A program made the position numbers and the translations under genes. A stretch of DNA of 20,855 nucleotides from a virus: positions 1-20,855 of the IMG/VR virus record IMGVR_UViG_3300037137_000530; one strand, written 5' to 3'. Under the pieces are notes generated by a model. The model ran no database searches. It saw nothing but the letters and a program-made list of their open reading frames with translations, and was not told where the DNA came from. Shown one piece after another: positions 1 to 5,196 of the stretch (position 1 is its first letter; each line of letters opens with the position of its first letter).

Positions 1-3
1 CCA

Positions 4-249
4 ATGAGTAAAATTTTGTCTTCGCGTAGGTTTTGGTCACTGATAATTTCCCAGATTGTGGCCATAACCCTGTTTGTTTTATCCAATTATGTTCAGGACC
101 CTAAAACGGTCGAGTTGGCAAAGATTGTTATTGCCGGGGTCGATTCGGTTGCTGCCGTGATTATCGCAGCTTACACCGTCGATGATGTGGCCAGCAACGT
201 AACCGCGATCAAAGCCGGGCTACATCCAGATTATCCACCTAAGCCATGA
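4..249 (+). CDS. Small two-span membrane protein, holin-like
   Basis: This 81-residue protein has two hydrophobic stretches, roughly residues 10-28 and 38-57, joined by a short polar turn (QDPKT), and a hydrophilic tail ending in PDYPPKP. Small size, two predicted membrane spans and a basic N-terminus (SSRR) fit the general shape of phage holins, which permeabilise the inner membrane so that the endolysin reaches peptidoglycan. No family-specific motif is recognised, so the holin role is inferred. The start lies at the extreme left edge of the window; its ribosome binding site is not visible and a longer upstream start cannot be excluded. The stop codon overlaps the next start as ATGA, suggesting translational coupling with the second small membrane protein. 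Confidence 0.55.
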   Translation: MSKILSSRRFWSLIISQIVAITLFVLSNYVQDPKTVELAKIVIAGVDSVAAVIIAAYTVDDVASNVTAIKAGLHPDYPPKP

Positions 250-554
250 GTCCCGATGTAATCACTTCCCTCGTCAATTTAGGATCGGCTGGAGCCGTCA
301 TCATTGTGGTCATCATCTTCCTCAAGTCGATCAAGGAGCGTGACGCCGAATGGCGGGGTTTTTTTACGACCTTGAGCGCAGACAACAAGGACGACATCAC
401 CGACATGCATCAAGTCTCGGACCGAATCGTGAAGGCCCTTGACAATCTGGTACTGAGTTGCGCTAATCACGATTTACAAGCTAAAGAACTAAAAATAACA
501 GTAATGGAGATCCGAATGGAATTAGCCAGGTGGATTGTGGGAAAAGAGAAGTGA
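246..554 (+). CDS. Small membrane-anchored coiled-coil protein, holin/lysis-associated candidate
   Basis: This 102-residue protein has one hydrophobic segment near the N-terminus (about residues 9-27, rich in V and I) followed by a charged, probably helical region with heptad-like spacing (residues 28-98). It looks like a single-pass anchor with a cytoplasmic or periplasmic coiled coil. No named family is recognised. It overlaps the preceding holin-like gene by four bases (ATGA) and shows no clear ribosome binding site of its own, so it is probably translated by coupling. By position it could be a holin partner or antiholin; this is inference. Its stop codon lies inside an inverted repeat that precedes the small terminase gene. 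Confidence 0.55.
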   Translation: MSPDVITSLVNLGSAGAVIIVVIIFLKSIKERDAEWRGFFTTLSADNKDDITDMHQVSDRIVKALDNLVLSCANHDLQAKELKITVMEIRMELARWIVGKEK

Positions 555-567
555 TTGAATAATCACT
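550..567. repeat. Perfect inverted repeat upstream of the small terminase gene
   Basis: AGTGATT and AATCACT form a 7-bp perfect dyad separated by GAAT. The element covers the stop codon of the preceding gene and ends 8 bases before the ATG of the small terminase. No T-run follows, so it does not look like an intrinsic terminator. It could be an operator, a terminase (pac/cos) recognition site or a small RNA hairpin; the sequence does not decide among these. Confidence 0.5.
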
Positions 568-575
568 GATTGCAT

Positions 576-1130
576 ATGCAAAAACAGGATACAGTCCGGT
601 CGAAAACTGAAATCGAGAATCGCCGCCAGCAGGTGAGCGACAAATATTTACGCGGTATGCCGCAAATGCAGATTGCCGATGAGCTGGGGGTAAACCAGGC
701 AACCATCTCCCGTGACCTGGCTGAGCTGCGTAAGGAATGGCTGGAACGCAGTATCAACCATATCGATCAAAAGAAAGCGATTGAACTGGCGAAATTAGAT
801 AGGCTTGAAGTAACCTTTTGGGAAGCCTGGGAATTGAGTCTCAAAGATGTCGAAACCATTACCGAAGAAGTGGGCGGCAAGTATGGGCCTAAAACAACCA
901 CCCGGCGCGAAGGCCAATCCGGCAACCCCGCATTTTTGGAAGGCGTTTTAAAGTGCATCAATAAGCGATGTGAATTACTCGGCCTAGACGCACCTAAGCG
1001 GACAGAACTAACCGGCGCGAGAGGTGAACCTTTAAAGGTCCATTTAGAATATGTCACCCGAAATTACGATCAAGCTGCCGGACTACCACCCGGACCAACA
1101 GACGATCCGGCGCCAATTAGCCAGGTTTAA
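576..1130 (+). CDS. terS: Terminase small subunit
   Basis: The small terminase subunit recognises viral DNA and loads the large subunit for packaging. The protein (184 residues from the ATG) has an N-terminal helix-turn-helix around residues 20-50, with the pattern MPQMQIADELGVNQATISRD, typical of small terminases and other DNA-binding phage proteins. A helical, charged middle region follows and probably mediates oligomerisation; near residues 125-140 there is a segment (CINKRCELLGLDAP) of the kind often seen at the end of this family. An in-frame TTG six bases upstream is possible, but ATG is preferred. No strong ribosome binding site is seen. The last 80 bases overlap the large terminase gene in another frame. 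Position directly before the large terminase supports the call. Confidence 0.85.
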   Translation: MQKQDTVRSKTEIENRRQQVSDKYLRGMPQMQIADELGVNQATISRDLAELRKEWLERSINHIDQKKAIELAKLDRLEVTFWEAWELSLKDVETITEEVGGKYGPKTTTRREGQSGNPAFLEGVLKCINKRCELLGLDAPKRTELTGARGEPLKVHLEYVTRNYDQAAGLPPGPTDDPAPISQV

Positions 1131-2259
1131 TGTCCTGTGTTGTGGCCGGCGTTACGGTAAGGATATCTTCGGCCAGAACTGGACGGTCGAGGGTCTTCTC
1201 CACGGATATTCTATGGCCTGGTATCTGCCATCGTATAAAGACCTTTTAGAAAACTGGCGGTATTTTGTGGACGTAATGTATCCCGTAACGACCCGGAAAA
1301 ACGAGCAAGAGAGGCGCCTGGATTTTGTCACCGGCGGCTTTCTTGAAATGTGGTCGCTGGAAGACAAGGATGCCAGCCGGGGCAGGCATTATAAACGGAT
1401 CGTGATCAACGAATGTGGCATGATACCCAACCTCGAATATTCCTGGAACGCAGCCATCCGCGCGACGCTGGTAGATAACCGCGGCCACGCGCTTTTCATG
1501 GGCACTCCCAAGGGGATCAACTATTTTCACACCCTGTATCAAAATGCGTCGTCTGATACTGAGTGGAAATCTTTTCACCGGACCAGTTATGACAATCCGG
1601 TAATTGATGCACGAGAAATTGACGCCATCAAACGGACGGCACCCGACTTGTATTTTCGCCAGGAATACATGGCCGAGTTTGTCAATTTTGAGGGGTCAGT
1701 ATTTAGGCGGATTCAAGAAGCAGCCACACTGCAATCCATTGATAACCCAGTTAAGGATAGACAGTACATTGCTGCTGTGGATCCAGCAGCCAGCGTAGAT
1801 TACACGGTGGTCACGGTGTGGGATGTGGCTGATAAAGCTTGCGTTTTCTTTGACCGTTTCAACCGGGTAGATTACGGAGTGTTGGAGGATAGACTTCACG
1901 CCGTTTATACTCGCTTTAATTGCACCTCCATGACTATCGAAATCAACGGTATCGGTCAGGGCGTGATTGATCACTTGCAGGGGAGAGAGATGAACGTAAT
2001 TCCGTTCACCACGACCAGCGCAACCAAGCAGGCTATTATTATTCAATTACAATCCGCATTCGAACATACTGAGCTGAAGATTGTCAACAATCCAGTAATC
2101 ATCGGGGAGTTGTTGAGTTTCGAAGCGAAGCGTTCGCCTTCAGGCAGCTATCAATATAGTGCCCCAGAGGGCGGTCACGATGATTGTGTGATGTCGCTGG
2201 CCATGGGTTGGAATGCGCTGTCCGGATCGGGTTGGATTATCGCAGGAAGCAGGTATTAA
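1051..2259 (+). CDS. terL: Terminase large subunit (ATPase and nuclease)
   Basis: This is the packaging motor ATPase and headful/cos nuclease. At 402 residues it is at the short end of the family. Visible landmarks: an N-terminal HPDQ adenine-binding-like element (13-16), a Walker A variant GRRYGKD (32-38), Walker B-like RIVINE (116-121) with the catalytic Glu at 121, the coupling motif MGTPKG (149-154), and a RuvC-like nuclease domain with Asp243 (AVDPAAS), Glu296 (TIEINGIG) and the C-terminal pair Asp377-Asp378 (GGHDD). Walker A ends in Asp rather than Thr/Ser, and Walker B has Asn where Asp is usual. The ATG lies inside the small terminase gene, but no alternative start exists downstream before the conserved HPDQ and Walker A region, so the 80-base overlap appears real. 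AAAGG lies about 12 bases upstream. The portal gene follows with no gap. Confidence 0.95.
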   Translation: MSPEITIKLPDYHPDQQTIRRQLARFNVLCCGRRYGKDIFGQNWTVEGLLHGYSMAWYLPSYKDLLENWRYFVDVMYPVTTRKNEQERRLDFVTGGFLEMWSLEDKDASRGRHYKRIVINECGMIPNLEYSWNAAIRATLVDNRGHALFMGTPKGINYFHTLYQNASSDTEWKSFHRTSYDNPVIDAREIDAIKRTAPDLYFRQEYMAEFVNFEGSVFRRIQEAATLQSIDNPVKDRQYIAAVDPAASVDYTVVTVWDVADKACVFFDRFNRVDYGVLEDRLHAVYTRFNCTSMTIEINGIGQGVIDHLQGREMNVIPFTTTSATKQAIIIQLQSAFEHTELKIVNNPVIIGELLSFEAKRSPSGSYQYSAPEGGHDDCVMSLAMGWNALSGSGWIIAGSRY

Positions 2260-3846
2260 ATGCCCAAACAAAAGTTATTGCTTTATAACGGCGTCAAGAC
2301 CATGGATTTATACAATGGGGATAGAGGTTGGGACATCCTCAGCGGTCCGGGCAGCGAAACGCAGCGCACGCCTACCACCCAGGATCTATTCATTGCCGTG
2401 CCCTGGTTATACCGTGCGGTCAAGGATCGAGCCACGACCCTCAAGAAAGTAGCCTTTGCAATTGTAAATGACCAGGGTAACGACTTGGACAATTCCGCGA
2501 CCTGGCAAGATGAGTTAGATCTATTTCCTTACCCCCGGCGCATGTTGCACCAGATCGAAGAAAGCCTGGTGATGACCGGGCGGGCGTACCTGTTTTTGGA
2601 GACTAACAATTATGGCTATGTGACGGCGGTCAAATACTGCCTGCCCACCTCGATCCGCGAGAAATACAACGATAATGGCGAGCTGCTATTTTACGAGCGT
2701 AGTCTCCCCCGTGGGGTAAAGGTCCAGGTTGAACCGTTAAATATCGTGGCCATTTATGACCCAGATTACACCGTGGAGCAGGGGCCGGGACAATCGAGTG
2801 CGGCAAAGGCAGCATTGTTAGCAGCCAATGTCCTGTTCAATGCCGATCTTTTTATTGCTCATTATTTTGGCCGCGGTGCGATCAAGGCAACCATCCTGTC
2901 AGTTGACACAGCCGACAGCCGCGAGGCCAACCGGCTACAAGCCTGGTGGGAAGATGTAATTTCAGGAATCCGTAATGCCTGGGCGGCGTTGGTCATCCGC
3001 GCCAAAATGGCGACCCCGACCATTATCGGTCAGGGGTTGGAGGGTTTGGAAAATGATAGCCTGACCAAGAGCAAGCGCCAGGATATATCAACCGCTATCG
3101 GCGTCCCAGAGTCGAGATTGTGGGCAGCCAGTGCCAATTTTGCCACAGCGGAAGTGGAGGGTAAAGCTTATTACAACGATGTCATCGTGCCTGAGTGTTG
3201 GACCATCGAGGAAGCATTGAATGCCCAGCTTTTTACCGAAGAACATCACATGGCGGGCTACCGCTGGGAGTTTAGGCCGGAGATGGGATCAGGATTTGGC
3301 AAGGACCAGCAAGCGCAATCGACTGCTTACGTGGATTATGTGGGCGCGGGTATGCTCCCCTCCATCGCCGCGCAACTGGTCGGGTTGGAACTTCCAGGGG
3401 AGATGGAGTTTGCCGACTTAGACCCAGTAGAGAAGCCACCACCACCGCCCCCACAAATTATCGTGACTAACCCAACCACTCCAGCGTTAGGTCCTGGTAC
3501 GCTGCCCCCTGAAAAGGGTCCGGCTGGCGATGGCGGGGGTATGATGAGTTTTGCCGACTTTCACGAGCTGGAAATCTGGCAACGAAAATGTATCAAGGCG
3601 ATGAATGCGGGCAAATCTCCTCTATTGAGTGGTTTTGCATCCATGACATTGCCCCCCGAAATTGTGCGAGTTATCTCCGATGAGTTAACGTCGTGTAAAT
3701 CAGTGGTAGAGATCAAGGATCTGTTTGCGCGTTACACTGGCAAAATCAGATCATTCGGTACGGATGATAGTGGCCCGCTGCTGCTGCTCTATACTGAGCT
3801 CAAACGGGCAAATGATTTAGTCGAGGCCAATGAACAAACCGCTTGA
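2260..3846 (+). CDS. Portal protein, HK97 type
   Basis: The portal forms the dodecameric ring at one capsid vertex through which DNA passes. The 528-residue protein has features of the HK97/SPP1-like portal family: an N-terminal segment with VPWLYRAVKDRATTLKKVAF (about residues 47-66), a middle with Tyr/Gly-rich strands, and the region KSKRQDISTAIGVPESRL (about 271-288) typical of portal wing/crown helices. After a run of six prolines (393-398) and a Gly/Pro-rich linker comes a separate C-terminal helical domain (about 428-528; LEIWQRKCIKAMNAGK), as in many environmental portals. The ATG immediately follows the terminase stop codon, with AGG seven bases upstream inside that gene. The 3' end overlaps the head morphogenesis gene by 17 bases. 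Position between terminase and morphogenesis genes is canonical. Confidence 0.92.
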   Translation: MPKQKLLLYNGVKTMDLYNGDRGWDILSGPGSETQRTPTTQDLFIAVPWLYRAVKDRATTLKKVAFAIVNDQGNDLDNSATWQDELDLFPYPRRMLHQIEESLVMTGRAYLFLETNNYGYVTAVKYCLPTSIREKYNDNGELLFYERSLPRGVKVQVEPLNIVAIYDPDYTVEQGPGQSSAAKAALLAANVLFNADLFIAHYFGRGAIKATILSVDTADSREANRLQAWWEDVISGIRNAWAALVIRAKMATPTIIGQGLEGLENDSLTKSKRQDISTAIGVPESRLWAASANFATAEVEGKAYYNDVIVPECWTIEEALNAQLFTEEHHMAGYRWEFRPEMGSGFGKDQQAQSTAYVDYVGAGMLPSIAAQLVGLELPGEMEFADLDPVEKPPPPPPQIIVTNPTTPALGPGTLPPEKGPAGDGGGMMSFADFHELEIWQRKCIKAMNAGKSPLLSGFASMTLPPEIVRVISDELTSCKSVVEIKDLFARYTGKIRSFGTDDSGPLLLLYTELKRANDLVEANEQTA

Positions 3847-4519
3847 GAACTTGAAGTCTGCCATTGAATTAGTCACTTCCATCCTGCCTGCCTGGGTAGA
3901 GTGGAAAACTTACAATGAATTTCACAGCCGATTATGGCGTGCTATGCTGCGTCTATTCCACGGAGGTAGGGATGCAAATTTCCTTGGCTCGTTTGTACGA
4001 TCAATTGACCAGCAACTGACCGAGGCGTGGAACGAAGGTGCCGCCGATATGGGAGTCCAACCGGATGAGATGAGTGACGATGATATCGCAATCCTCGAGG
4101 CGATCGTCAACAGTGAAAATGATTTTGTAAATAATTTAGCTGATGACATTCAGGGAGCACGGGAAAATGGTGTAACTGAGGAACAGTTTGTAGGTAGTTT
4201 TGGGGCCAGGTGTAATTTATGGGCCAATCGCTACACCGAAACAGTCAACCGGGCGCGGATGCAGTTTGGCGCAAAGGAACGGCTGATGTGGCACGAGGGC
4301 AGCACTGAGGATAAGTGTGAGACCTGCAAAAAGTTAGATGGCATCGTCGCCTTTGGCTACGAGTGGGAAGACGCGGGCTTCCATCCGCAGATGCCGCCCA
4401 ATGATATGCTTGAATGTGAAGGGTGGAATTGTTTATGCACGTTGGAACCAACGACCAGGAGACGGACGCCGCGGGCGTTGGACAAACTAACCAGTATTGC
4501 AGTGAGCAGCCATTTATGA
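3830..4519 (+). CDS. Head morphogenesis protein, Mu gpF-like minor head protein
   Basis: Minor head proteins of this family associate with the portal during capsid assembly and may enter the procapsid. The 229-residue protein has a helical N-terminal two-thirds and the family's C-terminal signature: a cysteine cluster with STEDKCETC (Cys163, Cys166), then GIVAFGYEW and finally ECEGWNCLC (Cys196, Cys201, Cys203), matching the usual pattern of a CxxC, an acidic/aromatic stretch and a Cys-rich end that probably binds metal. The start codon lies 17 bases inside the portal gene. The TGA stop is shared with the next ATG as ATGA. Together with the portal this forms a standard portal-morphogenesis pair. 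Confidence 0.85.
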   Translation: MNKPLENLKSAIELVTSILPAWVEWKTYNEFHSRLWRAMLRLFHGGRDANFLGSFVRSIDQQLTEAWNEGAADMGVQPDEMSDDDIAILEAIVNSENDFVNNLADDIQGARENGVTEEQFVGSFGARCNLWANRYTETVNRARMQFGAKERLMWHEGSTEDKCETCKKLDGIVAFGYEWEDAGFHPQMPPNDMLECEGWNCLCTLEPTTRRRTPRALDKLTSIAVSSHL

Positions 4520-5028
4520 GTGACAGTTTTTCTGCATCCATCATCGGGATTGATAAGCTGCGGGCGAAATTAATGCTGGTTGCCCCCGCCGTAGCTGACG
4601 AGGCTTTTGTCCAGGCGAGTAAATACCTGCTGCATGTGCTGGTCAACAAAGAGGTTCCCCCCTATAAACATGTATCACGCGCAACCGCTTACCCCAACGC
4701 CCCATATAAACCGGGCTGGTTTTCACTTAAACAATTCCGATATGTTATGTGGGCCATCGGTAAGGGTCTGATCAAAATCCCCTACCAACGCGGCGGGCGG
4801 GCGAAAGGTATCGAAACGGGCTGGGTAATCAAAGGTACGGGTGTCAATACCACCATTACCAATATCACCCCTGGCGCCCAGTATATCTATGACCCAAACA
4901 AACAGGCGCGTCAATTGAAACTGGTTGGCTGGAAAACCCTGCCCCAAATCATCGAAAAGTATCAAAAGAATATTCACGACTCGTTTGTGCGTGGGACAAA
5001 GGCGGCACTTAAAAGATTAGGTCTCTAG
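4516..5028 (+). CDS. Putative HK97 gp10-like head-tail or capsid-associated protein
   Basis: This 170-residue protein begins at an ATG coupled (ATGA) to the head morphogenesis gene; a longer in-frame start 93 bases upstream lies well inside that gene and is unlikely. The N-terminus reads as a gp10-like opening (IIGIDKLRAKLMLVAPAVAD), followed by a helix, a basic middle with GRAKGIETGWVIKGTG, beta-rich ITPGAQYIYDPNKQARQ and a C-terminal helix. This general order resembles HK97 gp10/tail-completion proteins, but no diagnostic motif is complete. In HK97-type phages gp10 usually sits after the capsid gene with the other joining proteins; here it sits before it. It could instead be another portal-associated morphogenesis protein. 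After its stop comes the longest intergenic gap of the window. Confidence 0.5.
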   Translation: MSDSFSASIIGIDKLRAKLMLVAPAVADEAFVQASKYLLHVLVNKEVPPYKHVSRATAYPNAPYKPGWFSLKQFRYVMWAIGKGLIKIPYQRGGRAKGIETGWVIKGTGVNTTITNITPGAQYIYDPNKQARQLKLVGWKTLPQIIEKYQKNIHDSFVRGTKAALKRLGL

Positions 5029-5045
5029 CAATTTTTCAAATATCG

Positions 5046-5054
5046 TGCTAATAT
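5046..5054 (+). promoter_or_regulatory. Candidate extended -10 promoter upstream of the capsid operon
   Basis: TGCTAATAT matches an extended -10 element (TGn followed by a TATAAT-like hexamer) in the 168-base gap before the protease-capsid gene. No convincing -35 hexamer is found 17 bases upstream, which an extended -10 can tolerate. If active, transcription would begin near 5061 and give a leader of about 135 bases containing the hairpin described separately. Short AT-rich motifs arise by chance, so confidence is low. Confidence 0.25.
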
Positions 5055-5134
5055 GTTCGTGACAAGCACATAGGTTTTTTGCCGGGCGGCGGGTCCGTAA
5101 GCGAAAGATCAGCGCTAACAGACGGAGATCATGA

Positions 5135-5179
5135 GCGCACAAACCACTACATCGTGTGGATTGTGCGTTTTTCGTTTTT
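5135..5179 (+). terminator. Terminator-like hairpin or attenuator before the protease-capsid gene
   Basis: CGCACAA (5136-5142) pairs perfectly with TTGTGCG (5161-5167). Inside, after one A-A mismatch, CCAC (5144-5147) pairs with GTGG (5156-5159), leaving an 8-base loop. The 3' foot runs into TTTTTCGTTTTT. This is the form of a Rho-independent terminator, although CG interrupts the T-run. It lies only 3 bases before the GGAGGTG ribosome binding site of the downstream gene, so it may work as an attenuator or partial terminator, or as a stabilising 5' end. A weaker dyad, GTGCT (5045-5049) with AGCAC (5065-5069) followed by TTTTTT, lies upstream in the same gap. Confidence 0.6.
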
Positions 5180-5196
5180 ATCGGAGGTGCAAACAA

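Larger units (their letters stand above)
5029..5196 (+). other. Untranslated region before the protease-capsid gene
   Basis: This 168-base gap is the longest stretch without a supported gene. It holds a weak dyad with a T-run (5045-5080), a possible extended -10 promoter, a G-rich segment (GCCGGGCGGCGGG, 5081-5093), a 5-bp complementarity between TCCGT (5094-5098) and ACGGA (5122-5126), and the terminator-like hairpin. An ATG at 5131 opens in frame with the capsid fusion but is a poor start. The region looks like a transcriptional boundary or leader. Confidence 0.6.

Noticed and set aside
5131-5196. Upstream ATG as the start of the protease-capsid fusion
   Set aside because: Its GGAG is too close to the ATG, the added residues are unlike the rest of the protein, and the strong GGAGGTG at 5183 points to 5197; the hairpin also lies in this stretch.
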